NCBI GenBank assembly: GCA_016867255.1
Contig: VGKB01000035.1
Coordinates: 1-8,284 of the forward strand
DNA length: 8,284 nt
Reading direction: 5' to 3'
Source of the DNA: Candidatus Moraniibacteriota bacterium
Lineage (GTDB): Bacteria > Patescibacteriota > Minisyncoccia > CAIUEV01
Shown here: piece after piece, positions 1 to 7,285 of the stretch
Layout: every line of letters starts with the position of its first letter
Numbering within the stretch: position 1 is the stretch's first letter
Program-made: the position numbers and the translations under genes
Notes under the pieces: model-generated
The model's input: only the letters and a program-made list of their open reading frames with translations
Database searches by the model: none
Told to the model about the DNA's origin: nothing

Positions 1-1
1 A

Positions 2-1108
2 GATTACAGCATTGATGTCCGGGATACCAAACTCGGTCCGGAATTGGTCACCCGCGACATTCCCAATATCGGCGAGGATCGTTTGCGCAATCTTTCCGAA
101 GATGGAATCGTAAGAATTGGCGCCGAAGTAAAGTCAGGGGATATTTTGGTAGGGAAGATTACTCCCCGAGGAGAAGGGGAGCTCACCGCCGAGGAAAGAC
201 TGCTGCGCGCTATTTTTGGCGAGAAGTCCCGCGAAGTAAAAGACAGCTCTCTTTACCTGCCCCACGGTGAGAGAGGTAAAGTAATTGAAATTAAGATTTT
301 TTCCCGCGAGAAGGGAGATAAACTGCAAAGCGGAGTAATCAAGCAGGTCCAAGTTCGCATCGCTCAATTCCGCAAAATCGCGGTAGGCGACAAATTGGCC
401 GGCCGCCACGGAAACAAAGGGGTAATTGCCAGAATCTTACCGGAAGCGGATATGCCTTTCTTGCCTGATGGCACTCCGGTGGATATTGTGCTAAACCCAT
501 TGGGAGTTGCCTCCCGAATGAATATCGGACAACTCTTGGAAACCCACTTGGGCTGGGCCGCCCAAAAACTTTCTTACAAAGCAGCCAGTCCCGTCTTGGC
601 CGGAGTGAAAGAAGAGCAAATTGAAGCGGAACTGGAAAGAGCCGGCTTGCCGAAAAGCGGAAAAATCCGCTTGCGCGATGGCCTTAACAGTGAGCATTTT
701 GATAACGAAACTACCGTGGGAATAATTTATGTCATGAAACTGCACCACCTAGTAGAAGATAAGATTCACATGCGCTCGGTCGGGCCTTATTCGCTTATCA
801 CTCAACAGCCCCTGGGAGGAAAAGCCCAGTTTGGCGGCCAGCGCTTCGGTGAAATGGAAGTTTGGGCCCTGGAAGGATACGGCGCCGCCCACTCCCTGCA
901 AGAAATTTTGACCATTAAATCGGACGATATTATGGGCCGCTCCCGCGCTTACGAATCAATAATCAAAGGGGAAGAGATTAAAAATCCCAGCTTGCCGGCT
1001 TCCTTGAACGTGCTTATCAATGAATTAAAGGCGCTTTGCTTGAATGTCCGGCTGGAGCAAACCGGCGAAGAGAGAAATCCCCGGGAGAGAACCAATTCCA
1101 AAATCTAG
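2..1108 (+). CDS. rpoB: DNA-directed RNA polymerase subunit beta, C-terminal part (5' end outside window)
   Basis: This is the beta subunit of RNA polymerase, which with beta' forms the catalytic cleft. The reading frame is open from base 2, so the gene begins upstream; 368 residues are visible, ending in TAG. Seen directly: the near-invariant [12 protein letters not shown] (visible residues 129-140), whose two lysines (131 and 139) correspond to active-site Lys1065 and Lys1073 of E. coli; the following [20 protein letters not shown] block; and the C-terminal [20 protein letters not shown] segment that anchors the clamp to beta'. The stretch between the LGW..A segment and the [11 protein letters not shown] motif is short, so no large lineage insertion is present there. 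A TTG at 44 could be mistaken for a start, but it lies inside the conserved domain. rpoC follows after 30 nt, the usual rpoBC order, so co-transcription is expected. Identification is secure. Confidence 0.98.
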   Translation, partial: DYSIDVRDTKLGPELVTRDIPNIGEDRLRNLSEDGIVRIGAEVKSGDILVGKITPRGEGELTAEERLLRAIFGEKSREVKDSSLYLPHGERGKVIEIKIFSREKGDKLQSGVIKQVQVRIAQFRKIAVGDKLAGRHGNKGVIARILPEADMPFLPDGTPVDIVLNPLGVASRMNIGQLLETHLGWAAQKLSYKAASPVLAGVKEEQIEAELERAGLPKSGKIRLRDGLNSEHFDNETTVGIIYVMKLHHLVEDKIHMRSVGPYSLITQQPLGGKAQFGGQRFGEMEVWALEGYGAAHSLQEILTIKSDDIMGRSRAYESIIKGEEIKNPSLPASLNVLINELKALCLNVRLEQTGEERNPRERTNSKI

Positions 1109-1138
1109 TCCCACAATACCTAACCCATCATAATCATT

Positions 1139-4100
1139 ATGCAAACTTCTTCTCAAGTCAGCGATTTTGAATCCATCCGCCTTCGCCTTGCCAGCCCTGA
1201 GGAAATATTGGAATGGTCCCATGGGGAAGTGGCTAAACCGGAAACCATCAATTACCGCACCCAGCGCTATGAAATGGACGGCCTTTTCTGTGAACGTATT
1301 TTCGGCCCCAGCAAGGATTGGGAGTGTTATTGCGGCAAATACCGCCGCATCCGCTACAAGGGAATTGTTTGCGATAAGTGCGGTGTGGAGGTTACCCGCT
1401 CCGCCATGCGAAGGGAAAGAATGGGGCATATCCAACTGGCCGCTCCGGTGGCTCATATCTGGTTCACCCGCGGCAGTTCCAGCAAAATTGGCATCGTGCT
1501 TGGCCTTACCGTGAAACAAGTAGAAAAAATTGTCTATTTTTCCGGCTACATCATCACCCGGGTGGATGAAATGAAGAAAGAAGAGTTCAAGGCCATTATT
1601 GAAAACGAGTTTCGGGAAAAAACCGAGTCCATAAAAAAACAACTCAAGAAAAAATCCAAAGAAGCTCACGAAAAGCTAACCAAGCTCCAGCAAAAGAAAG
1701 AGGAGCGATTGAAGGAAATTGAAAAAATCCGCCTTTTCCAAATTCTTTCCGAAAAAGAATATCAGTATCTGGGCGAATTTTACGCTACTTCCTTTGAGGC
1801 CGGCAGCGGCGCCGAGGCGTTAAGGAAAATCCTGTTGGAGGTAGACATTAAAAAATTAATCGCCCAAGTGGAGGAAGAATTTCGCAAGAGCCGCGAGTCC
1901 GGCCGCAATAAGCTTGCCAAGCGGCTGCGCCTCCTTAAAAGTCTGGAAAAAGCCGGGATCCATCCCGCCTGGATGCTACCAACGGTGATTCCCGTTCTGC
2001 CTCCCGACCTGCGTCCTATGGTCCAGCTGGACGGCGGACGCTTCGCCACTTCTGACCTTAACGACCTCTATCGCCGCATCATCAATCGCAACAACCGCCT
2101 GAAAAAATTGTTGGAGCTGGGCGCTCCTGAAGTAATCAGCCGCAATGAGAAAAGAATGCTCCAAGAAGCGGTGGACTCCCTTTTTGACAATTCAGCCCGC
2201 CGCAATCAGGTGGCGGTAGCCGCTTCCACCGGGCAGAAAAGGGCTCTGCGCTCGCTGGCCGATATGCTTAAAGGGAAACAGGGCCGCTTCCGCCAAAATT
2301 TGCTGGGGAAAAGGGTGGACTACTCCGGCCGCAGTGTGATCGTCGTCGGGCCATACCTCAAACTGCACCAGTGCGGCATCCCCAAAAGAATGGCTTTGGA
2401 ACTTTACAAACCATTCATAATCAGCAAACTAATTGAAGGTGGTTTTGCCCACAACGTGCGGACCGCTGGACGGCTGATTGATCAGGAAGACACCCGGGCT
2501 TACGAAATTTTGGAAGAAATTATTTCCGACCACTTTGTGCTCCTAAATCGCGCTCCAACTTTGCACCGGCTTAGTATCCAAGCTTTTCAACCGCTTTTAA
2601 TTGAAGGGCAGGCAATCCAAATCCATCCAATGGTTTGCACCGCCTTTAACGCCGACTTTGATGGCGACCAGATGGCCGTGCATGTGCCGCTCACCATGGA
2701 AGCCCGCTGGGAGGCGAAAGAAATGATGCTCTCCAGCAAAAACCTCTTGAAACCGTCCACCGGCGATCCTATCACCATTCCTTCCCAAGAAGTAGTCCTG
2801 GGAATATATTACATTACCACCACAAATCCCAAAGCAAGGGGAGCAGGGAAGCATTTTTCTTCGCCGGAAGAAGCCATCTTCGCCTACCAAAACGGAAAAG
2901 TCCACATTCAGGCGCCCATTAAAGTGGCTTTCCCGGACCAGACAATAGAAACTTGCATTGGCCGCATCTTGCTTTTTGAGATCCTTCCTGAATCTTTCGG
3001 CTTCGTCAACGAACAGCTGGACAAATCTAAGATCAAAAAAATTGTCGCTCTGTCGCTTGCGCGCTTCGGCCAAAAAGAGACCGTTGAGTTTATTGACAAG
3101 CTGAAAGTGCTCGGTTTTGAGCAAGCTACCGCCTCCGGACTGAGCTGGAGCATGAGCGACCTGTCTGTGCCGGCAGAAAAAGAAGAGCTTTTGCGCCAGG
3201 CGGAAAAGCAAGTTGAGGAAGTGGAGGAACAATATCAAAAGGGATTTCTTACAGAATCGGAAAGAAAGAACCAAGTGATTCAGATTTGGAACGGCTGCCG
3301 CGACAAAATTGCCGAAGAAGTAGAAAAAAATATTAACAAAGAGGGTCCGGTCTTTGCCATCGTTAATTCCAAGGCCCGCGGCAGTATGGCAGTGCTAAAC
3401 CAGCTGACAGGCATGCGGGGGCTTATGGTCAACCCGGCCGGCGACATTATTGAGCTGCCCGTCCGGGACAGCTTCAAGGAAGGATTAAACGTTCTGGAAT
3501 ACTTTATTTCCACCCACGGCGCCCGCAAAGGTATGACCGACACGGCTCTTCGTACCGCCACCGCCGGCTATCTTACCCGCCGGCTGGTTGACGTGGCCCA
3601 AGAAGTAATCGTCCGGGAAAAAGACTGCGGTGATTCCGATGGCGCCTTTTATTTCCGAGAGGACTCCGAATATACTGGCAACAGCTACGCCGGGCGATTG
3701 GAAGGACGCTACGCCTTGGAAGACATTAAACTCCCGGGCAAAAAAAACTTTTTGGTGCGGGCGGGAGAGCTTATCAGTAAAGAATCGGCCGAAAAAATTG
3801 AAGACGCCGCGGAGATTAAAAAAGTACGGCTGCGTTCAGTGGTAAACTGTAAAGCCGGAAGCGGCGGCATTTGCCAAAAATGTTACGGCTACGACTTGGG
3901 AAAAAATGAATTAGTTGATCTGGGCCAGGCGGTAGGTGTTGTGGCCGCCCAAGCCATCGGAGAGCCGGGAACTCAACTTACTATGAGAACTTTCCACACG
4001 GGAGGCGTGGTCAAAGAAGACATTGTGCAGGGTCTGCCTCGTGTAGAAGAAATATTTGAAGCTCGCTCCCCCAAAGGAAGATCGGAAGTTTGTGAAGTTT

Positions 4101-4813
4101 CCGGCAAAGTCGCCTTTGTGAAAAAAGAGAAAGGACAGATTAATATCGGCATTGAAGCCACCGCCCTTGAAGCCAAAAAAGCGGAAGAGGCCGCGGAAAA
4201 AAGCAGTGAAAGCCGCGGAAAAGTTGTCGTAACTTACAAACTGCCCGCCGGCACCCACTCACAAGTGGAGGTAGGGGACTTGGTCAGTCCCGGTCAAGCG
4301 CTTTCTCCCGGTAGTTTGGATTTGATGACAATTTACCGCACTTCCGGCCGAGAAGCCGTACGCCGTTATATTATCCGGGAAATTCAAAATGTCTACGCCA
4401 GTCAAGGGGAAAGTATTGACGATCGCCACATTGAAATCATCATTAAGCAAATGTTTTCCCGAATAAAGATTAAAGAGGAGGGCGACACCGGTATGCTTAC
4501 CGGAGAGATTATCAGCAAACTGCGCTTCCAGAACGAAAACAGGGAAGTCTCAGCGCGGAAAGGAAAACCGGCCAAAGGCGAAGAGATGCTTTTGGGCATT
4601 ACCCGAGTCTCCCTTACCACCGAAAGTTTTCTGGCAGCCGCCTCCTTCCAGCAAACGCCGCAAGTGCTTATTGATGCCGCTCTTACTGGGAAAGAGGATA
4701 AATTAACCGGACTTAAAGAAAGTGTGATTATCGGAAAACTGATTCCCGCCGGTACGGGCTTTCGCAGCTCCAAAGAACAGAGAGAAATGGAAAAGACGAT
4801 AAGAGAAAAATAA
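1139..4813 (+). CDS. rpoC: DNA-directed RNA polymerase subunit beta'
   Basis: This is the catalytic beta' subunit, complete at 1224 residues. Seen in order: a first zinc site (Cys63, 65, 78, 81, same spacing as E. coli 70/72/85/88); a Lys/Glu-rich coiled coil at about 145-198; the active-site NADFDGD at 504-510, with Asp506, 508 and 510 binding the catalytic Mg; secondary-channel rim helices at about 677-730; a bridge helix around [14 protein letters not shown] (from 794); a second zinc site (Cys830, 904, 912, 915); and a trigger loop MRTFHTGG from 949 without the large insertion found in E. coli. The C-terminal [10 protein letters not shown] motif is typical. The ATG at 1139 gives the expected N-terminus. 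No Shine-Dalgarno is visible in the 30 nt after rpoB. Two oddities are the N-terminal coiled-coil insertion and one extra residue in the second zinc loop. GreA, encoded downstream at 6815, is known to bind the rim helices. Confidence 0.99.
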   Translation: MQTSSQVSDFESIRLRLASPEEILEWSHGEVAKPETINYRTQRYEMDGLFCERIFGPSKDWECYCGKYRRIRYKGIVCDKCGVEVTRSAMRRERMGHIQLAAPVAHIWFTRGSSSKIGIVLGLTVKQVEKIVYFSGYIITRVDEMKKEEFKAIIENEFREKTESIKKQLKKKSKEAHEKLTKLQQKKEERLKEIEKIRLFQILSEKEYQYLGEFYATSFEAGSGAEALRKILLEVDIKKLIAQVEEEFRKSRESGRNKLAKRLRLLKSLEKAGIHPAWMLPTVIPVLPPDLRPMVQLDGGRFATSDLNDLYRRIINRNNRLKKLLELGAPEVISRNEKRMLQEAVDSLFDNSARRNQVAVAASTGQKRALRSLADMLKGKQGRFRQNLLGKRVDYSGRSVIVVGPYLKLHQCGIPKRMALELYKPFIISKLIEGGFAHNVRTAGRLIDQEDTRAYEILEEIISDHFVLLNRAPTLHRLSIQAFQPLLIEGQAIQIHPMVCTAFNADFDGDQMAVHVPLTMEARWEAKEMMLSSKNLLKPSTGDPITIPSQEVVLGIYYITTTNPKARGAGKHFSSPEEAIFAYQNGKVHIQAPIKVAFPDQTIETCIGRILLFEILPESFGFVNEQLDKSKIKKIVALSLARFGQKETVEFIDKLKVLGFEQATASGLSWSMSDLSVPAEKEELLRQAEKQVEEVEEQYQKGFLTESERKNQVIQIWNGCRDKIAEEVEKNINKEGPVFAIVNSKARGSMAVLNQLTGMRGLMVNPAGDIIELPVRDSFKEGLNVLEYFISTHGARKGMTDTALRTATAGYLTRRLVDVAQEVIVREKDCGDSDGAFYFREDSEYTGNSYAGRLEGRYALEDIKLPGKKNFLVRAGELISKESAEKIEDAAEIKKVRLRSVVNCKAGSGGICQKCYGYDLGKNELVDLGQAVGVVAAQAIGEPGTQLTMRTFHTGGVVKEDIVQGLPRVEEIFEARSPKGRSEVCEVSGKVAFVKKEKGQINIGIEATALEAKKAEEAAEKSSESRGKVVVTYKLPAGTHSQVEVGDLVSPGQALSPGSLDLMTIYRTSGREAVRRYIIREIQNVYASQGESIDDRHIEIIIKQMFSRIKIKEEGDTGMLTGEIISKLRFQNENREVSARKGKPAKGEEMLLGITRVSLTTESFLAAASFQQTPQVLIDAALTGKEDKLTGLKESVIIGKLIPAGTGFRSSKEQREMEKTIREK

Positions 4814-4846
4814 GCGCCCAAAAATTCACTCGTTTAGTTGCCCTTT

Positions 4847-6199
4847 ATGAATCCTAATATTTTCAAAGCTTATGACATTCGCGGCATTTATCCTTCCGAG
4901 ATAAACGAAAGGGACGCTTACAAAATTGCTCAGGCCTTCGCCGCTGTCATCAAACCCAAAACGGTGGCGCTCGGAAAAGATATCCGACTTTCCTCGCCGA
5001 AAATGTGGGAAGCCGCTAAAGAAGGATTGCTTAAAGCCGGCGTCAATGTGGTGGATATCAACACAATTTCCACTGATATGCTCTACTTTGCGGTTGGCCA
5101 TTACGGTTTTGACGGCGGCATCACTATCACCGCTTCGCACAATCCCAAGGAATATAACGGGATGAAATTGGTGGAGCGGGAAAGCAGTCCGATTTACGAG
5201 GGTAACAAGCTCCCCGAAATCAAAGAAATGGCAAGCAAAAAAGGCTTTTCGCTGAAAAAAAAGCCGGGAAATTTAACCCAAAAAGATATTTTGGCCGATT
5301 ACGGGGCAAAAGTCCGCAGCTTTAGTAAATTAGACAACCTGAGGCCTCAAAAGATAGCAATTAACGCCAACTTCGGCTTGGCGGGAAAGTTCATCCAAGA
5401 AATCCTAAAGAACGCTCCAATTGAATGGGTGGAGCTCAACTGCGAGCCGGACGGCAATTTTCCCAAGGGCCGCCCGGACCCGTTGGTTCCTGAAAATCGT
5501 GATGAGATGAAAAAAACGGTGGCCGAGAGCGGAGCGGACCTCGGATTTTCTTGGGACGCGGATGCTGATCGCTGTTTTATCTACGAAAAAGGAGGAAAGG
5601 ACATTGAGGGCTGCTATCTGGGGGCATTGCTTGCTAAGATAATGCTGGATCGGCCCGAGAACAAAGGTAAGAAAGTGGTTTATGATCCGCGAATCGTTTG
5701 GACCGTTAAAGAAACTATTGAAAAATATGGGGGCGCCGCCGTGCCGAGCCGAGTTGGCCACGCCATTATTAAAGCCAAGATGAGAGAGATAGACGCCTTT
5801 ATGGCCGTAGAAAGCTCCGGCCATTTTTACTTCGCGGATTATTTTTACTGCGACAATGGGCTTATTCCAGCGATCCTCGTCATCGTCTACTTGAATGAAA
5901 GGAAAATGGCCCTCACTGAAGCGTTAGCCGAAATAACGGAAAACTACTTTGTTTCCGGCGAAATCAACTTCCAAGCCGAAAATAAGGATGAGATTTTAAA
6001 AAAGCTTAAAAAAAAGTACGGAGACGCCAAATTTGAAGAAATTGACGGCCTTTCCATTGAATATCCTAATTGGCGCTTCAATGTGCGCAAGTCCAATACC
6101 GAGCCGCTGCTGCGGCTGAATATTGAGACGCGGTCTCAAAAACTGCTGGAAGATAAGAAAGAAGAATTGGTGGGGTTAATAAATCAATGGAAGGATTAG
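4847..6199 (+). CDS. phosphomannomutase/phosphoglucomutase family protein
   Basis: This is a cytoplasmic alpha-D-phosphohexomutase that moves a phosphate between C6 and C1 of mannose or glucose, feeding GDP-mannose or UDP-glucose synthesis. Four family loops are visible: the phosphoserine loop TASHNP with Ser97; the metal loop DADADR at 237-242 (Asp237, 239, 241); the sugar-recognition loop ESSGH at 322-326; and the phosphate-binding RKSNTEP at 414-420. The conserved early segment appears as GKDIR (43-47) where GRDxR is commoner. Length (450 residues) is normal. The ATG at 4847 was chosen over an in-frame TTG at 4838 because the protein then opens MNPNIFKAYDIRG, as is typical. No Shine-Dalgarno is present. 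It starts 33 nt after rpoC, so it may be read from the same transcript. The sequence does not decide between glucose and mannose preference, and a phosphoglucosamine mutase role is less likely given the ESSGH loop. Symbols such as manB or algC are used for relatives. Confidence 0.93.
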   Translation: MNPNIFKAYDIRGIYPSEINERDAYKIAQAFAAVIKPKTVALGKDIRLSSPKMWEAAKEGLLKAGVNVVDINTISTDMLYFAVGHYGFDGGITITASHNPKEYNGMKLVERESSPIYEGNKLPEIKEMASKKGFSLKKKPGNLTQKDILADYGAKVRSFSKLDNLRPQKIAINANFGLAGKFIQEILKNAPIEWVELNCEPDGNFPKGRPDPLVPENRDEMKKTVAESGADLGFSWDADADRCFIYEKGGKDIEGCYLGALLAKIMLDRPENKGKKVVYDPRIVWTVKETIEKYGGAAVPSRVGHAIIKAKMREIDAFMAVESSGHFYFADYFYCDNGLIPAILVIVYLNERKMALTEALAEITENYFVSGEINFQAENKDEILKKLKKKYGDAKFEEIDGLSIEYPNWRFNVRKSNTEPLLRLNIETRSQKLLEDKKEELVGLINQWKD

Positions 6200-6204
6200 T
6201 TCGA

Positions 6205-6309
6205 AAAGTTACAAAATTCGTAAAGTTTGTCAAGAAAAATACGGTACCCCAAAGAATAGAATTATTCTTTATTAACTTTAAAAACTTTGTTAACTTTATA
6301 AACTGTAAC
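6205..6309. repeat. inverted clusters of 9-nt-period A/T-rich repeats before rpmG
   Basis: This fills the 111-nt gap between the mutase gene and rpmG. Near its right end lie four consecutive 9-mers: AACTTTAAA (6274), AACTTTGTT (6283), AACTTTATA (6292) and AACTGTAAC (6301). Near its left end lie units of the opposite orientation: AAAGTTACA (6205), AAATTCGTA (6214) and AAGTTTGTC (6223). The two clusters are partly complementary: GTTACA (6208-6213) pairs with TGTAAC (6304-6309), and TAAAGTT (6221-6227) with AACTTTA (6292-6298). A separate 8-bp hairpin lies between them. The element ends one base before the rpmG start. Its role is unknown; it could be a leader structure, a processing site or simply a decaying repeat. 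No ORF is seen here. Confidence 0.6.
6251..6270 (+). other. 8-bp hairpin at the apex of the pre-rpmG inverted repeat
   Basis: AAAGAATA (6251-6258) and TATTCTTT (6263-6270) are perfectly complementary around the loop GAAT. The stem is almost all A/T, and only a short mixed A/T stretch follows, not a clean T-run. It is therefore a weak candidate for a terminator of the mutase gene; an apical hairpin of the larger repeat structure is equally possible. Confidence 0.5.
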
Positions 6310-6310
6310 A

Positions 6311-6472
6311 ATGACCCGAATCAGTGAACAATACATCAAGCTCGTTTGCTCCGCTTGCAAAAACGTGAATTACCGTGTCAAGAAGAATAAAAAACAGCAC
6401 AAGGAAAAACTTGAGCTTAAAAAATTCTGTCCCCATTGCCGCAAACACGCTTTGCATAAGGAGGCAAAATAG
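6311..6472 (+). CDS. rpmG: 50S ribosomal protein L33
   Basis: This small protein of the large ribosomal subunit has 53 residues, normal for L33. It begins [18 protein letters not shown] and ends with the family signature [19 protein letters not shown]. Two CxxC pairs, Cys13/Cys16 and Cys40/Cys43, form the zinc-ribbon of the zinc-binding L33 form. The protein is strongly basic, as expected for rRNA binding. The ATG at 6311 is preceded by CTGTAACA, with no Shine-Dalgarno. The 105-nt repeat element lies directly upstream and could form part of its leader. In many bacteria rpmG is followed by secE and nusG; here it is followed instead by a probable terminator and two tRNA genes. Confidence 0.96.
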   Translation: MTRISEQYIKLVCSACKNVNYRVKKNKKQHKEKLELKKFCPHCRKHALHKEAK

Positions 6473-6480
6473 ATTTTAGG

Positions 6481-6512
6481 TTGACAGGCGGCTTTTCTTG
6501 AGCTTTGCTAAT
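6481..6512 (+). promoter_or_regulatory. possible weak promoter after rpmG (TTGACA box)
   Basis: A perfect TTGACA lies at 6481-6486, 8 nt after the rpmG stop. No good -10 box stands at the normal 16-18 nt distance: TTTGCT at 17 nt matches TATAAT at 3 of 6 positions. GCTAAT at 6507-6512 matches 4 of 6 but at 20 nt spacing. It could drive the hairpin-rich stretch that follows. A chance match is quite possible. Confidence 0.2.
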
Positions 6513-6535
6513 AACAGCAATGGAAGAATATTAGC
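6507..6535 (+). other. stem-loop upstream of the terminator, with a 4-codon ORF in its loop
   Basis: GCTAATA (6507-6513) pairs perfectly with TATTAGC (6529-6535), giving a 7-bp stem with a 15-nt loop. The loop contains ATG GAA GAA TAT TAG (6520-6534), a four-codon frame whose stop sits in the 3' arm. The 3' arm (ATTAG, 6530-6534) could instead pair with CTAAT (6545-6549) in the terminator stem just downstream. Whether this is regulation or coincidence cannot be told from one sequence. Confidence 0.4.
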
Positions 6536-6542
6536 AGTGTAA

Positions 6543-6567
6543 TCCTAATGAATTAGGAAGGTTTTTT
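6543..6567 (+). terminator. probable intrinsic terminator between rpmG and tRNA-Lys
   Basis: TCCTAA (6543-6548) and TTAGGA (6553-6558) form a perfect 6-bp stem around the loop TGAA. AGG and then six Ts (6562-6567) follow. The stem is short and moderately A/T-rich, and the T-run starts 3 nt after it, so termination may be partial. It fits as the end of the rpmG transcript and separates it from the tRNA genes. Confidence 0.6.
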
Positions 6568-6580
6568 GTTTGCCGAGTGA

Positions 6581-6609
6581 TTGACAACCGCTCTATTTAC
6601 GTAGAGGAT
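6581..6609 (+). promoter_or_regulatory. candidate promoter of the tRNA-Lys/tRNA-Val genes
   Basis: A perfect -35 box TTGACA lies at 6581-6586, 14 nt after the T-run of the terminator. At 17 nt spacing the -10 position reads GAGGAT, a poor match (3 of 6). The spacer holds an inverted repeat, CTCTA (6591-6595) and TAGAG (6602-6606), that overlaps the -10 position. The box is 34 nt from the first base of mature tRNA-Lys, so a start at normal distance would fall at or very near the tRNA 5' end. Confidence 0.4.
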
Positions 6610-6614
6610 TGCTC

Positions 6615-6687
6615 GGGCGCATAGCTCAGCTGGTAGAGCAGTGGCCTTTTAAGCCATTGGTCGGGGGTTCGAATCCCTCTGCGCCTA
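6615..6687 (+). tRNA. tRNA-Lys (anticodon UUU)
   Basis: A full cloverleaf can be drawn in 73 nt. The acceptor GGGCGCA pairs with TGCGCCT (a G-U closing pair at the end). The D arm is GCTC/GAGC. The anticodon stem GTGGC/GCCAT encloses the loop CTTTTAA with TTT at positions 34-36. The T arm is GGGGG/CCCTC with the loop TTCGAAT. The discriminator base is A. The CCA end is not encoded, since CCT follows, so CCA must be added after transcription. There is no intron. It lies downstream of the TTGACA box and 32 nt before tRNA-Val. Confidence 0.97.
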
Positions 6688-6693
6688 CCTGTC

Positions 6694-6711
6694 AGTTTAT
6701 CAAGTTTATCA
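6694..6711 (+). repeat. two tandem copies of AGTTTATCA between the tRNAs
   Basis: AGTTTATCA occurs twice without a gap (6694-6702 and 6703-6711) in the 32-nt tRNA spacer. The unit length of 9 and the sequence resemble the repeats before rpmG, for example AAGTTTGTC at 6223. Its role is unknown; it could mark a tRNA processing site or be a member of a dispersed intergenic repeat. Confidence 0.6.
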
Positions 6712-6719
6712 ATACCCGT

Positions 6720-6795
6720 GGGTGATTAGCTCAGTTGGTAGAGCGTCTCGTTTACACCGAGAAAGTCGTGGGTTCGAATCCTACATCACCCACCA
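6720..6795 (+). tRNA. tRNA-Val (anticodon UAC), CCA encoded
   Basis: The cloverleaf is perfect: acceptor GGGTGAT with ATCACCC, D arm GCTC/GAGC, anticodon stem TCTCG/CGAGA around the loop TTTACAC with TAC at 34-36, and T arm GTGGG/CCTAC with the loop TTCGAAT. The discriminator A (6792) is followed by an encoded CCA (6793-6795), unlike the neighbouring tRNA-Lys. The greA start codon lies only 19 nt beyond the CCA, so the tRNA and greA may share a transcript that is cut to release both. Confidence 0.97.
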
Positions 6796-6814
6796 ACAGT
6801 AACTTAATTCATCA

Positions 6815-7270
6815 ATGTCTAATCTCATTACCCTAGAAGGTTTAAATAAATTCAAAAAAGAGCTGGAGAAGTGTTTGGAGCGGCGCATAAAGCTCGGCAA
6901 AGCCATTAAATCCGCCAAGGAGCACGGCGATCTTTCGGAAAACGCCGATTACTCCGCGGCCAAAGCCCAGCAGAGCGAAAACGAAAGGCGCATAAACTGG
7001 CTCCGCCACACTATTGAAAAATCCCAGGTGGTGGCGGGAGGCAAAAAAAATAAGGTGGACGTCGGCTGTATTGTTAAACTTTGCCAATCCCATTCTGATA
7101 AAGAAATTTCCGTATGTTTGGTCGGCGTTCCCGAGACAAGCCCCAGCGAAGGCAAGATTTCTCACCAGTCGCCTTTGGGTAAAGCCCTGATGGGAAAAGG
7201 GAAGGGAGAAAAAACTGAAGTGGCAACGCCTCAAGGGAGAAAAGAATATATAATCAAAGACATTAAATAG
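6815..7270 (+). CDS. greA: transcription elongation factor GreA
   Basis: GreA rescues backtracked RNA polymerase by inserting its coiled coil into the secondary channel and stimulating cleavage of the RNA 3' end. The product has 151 residues, slightly short of the usual 155-160. The N-terminal half (about 5-75) is a helical coiled coil with the tip motif HGDLSENADY. Asp39 and Glu42 there match E. coli Asp41 and Glu44, which are needed for cleavage, so the protein should be active. The C-terminal FKBP-like half (about 80-151) carries the family signature ISHQSPLGKALMGKGKGE. The ATG at 6815 gives the normal N-terminus. No Shine-Dalgarno is visible in the 19-nt gap after tRNA-Val. The next gene starts 15 nt downstream and is probably co-transcribed. 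The acidic tip argues against an anti-cleavage paralogue such as Gfh1. Confidence 0.96.
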   Translation: MSNLITLEGLNKFKKELEKCLERRIKLGKAIKSAKEHGDLSENADYSAAKAQQSENERRINWLRHTIEKSQVVAGGKKNKVDVGCIVKLCQSHSDKEISVCLVGVPETSPSEGKISHQSPLGKALMGKGKGEKTEVATPQGRKEYIIKDIK

Positions 7271-7285
7271 CCCCCAATTTGTGTT

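Noticed and set aside
44..46. TTG as a possible start of rpoB
   Set aside because: The frame is open and conserved upstream of it to the window edge, so the gene is truncated by the window and does not start here.
1025..1669. 214-residue minus-strand open frame across the rpoB/rpoC junction
   Set aside because: It is antisense to two conserved genes, with Phe/Leu-rich content from the complementary strand and no motif.
2597..3274. 225-residue minus-strand open frame
   Set aside because: It lies wholly inside rpoC, is low in complexity and rich in Phe/Leu, and reads as the complement of a Glu/Lys-rich gene. No domain is recognisable.
4402..4821. 139-residue minus-strand open frame at the 3' end of rpoC
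   Set aside because: It is complementary to conserved rpoC coding sequence and has no recognisable family features.
4838..4840. TTG as a possible start of the mutase
   Set aside because: The ATG nine bases later gives the standard family N-terminus, and no Shine-Dalgarno favours the TTG.
5405..5824. 139-residue minus-strand open frame inside the mutase gene
   Set aside because: It is antisense to the metal and sugar loops of a well-conserved enzyme, so it is a shadow.
6205..6309. CRISPR array
   Set aside because: The units are only 9 nt, imperfect, and have no spacers.
6078..6311. minus-strand open frame spanning the mutase end and the repeat region
   Set aside because: Its N-terminal half is encoded by the A/T-rich 9-nt repeats and the rest is antisense to the mutase. 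No family features are seen.
6473..6614. T-box leader upstream of the tRNA genes
   Set aside because: Two hairpins and a terminator suggested it, but the conserved T-box sequence and specifier-loop features are absent, and the downstream genes are tRNAs, not a synthetase.
6615..6795. tRNA introns that could be substrates of the nearby RtcB homologue
   Set aside because: Both tRNAs have standard 7-nt anticodon loops and no insertion.
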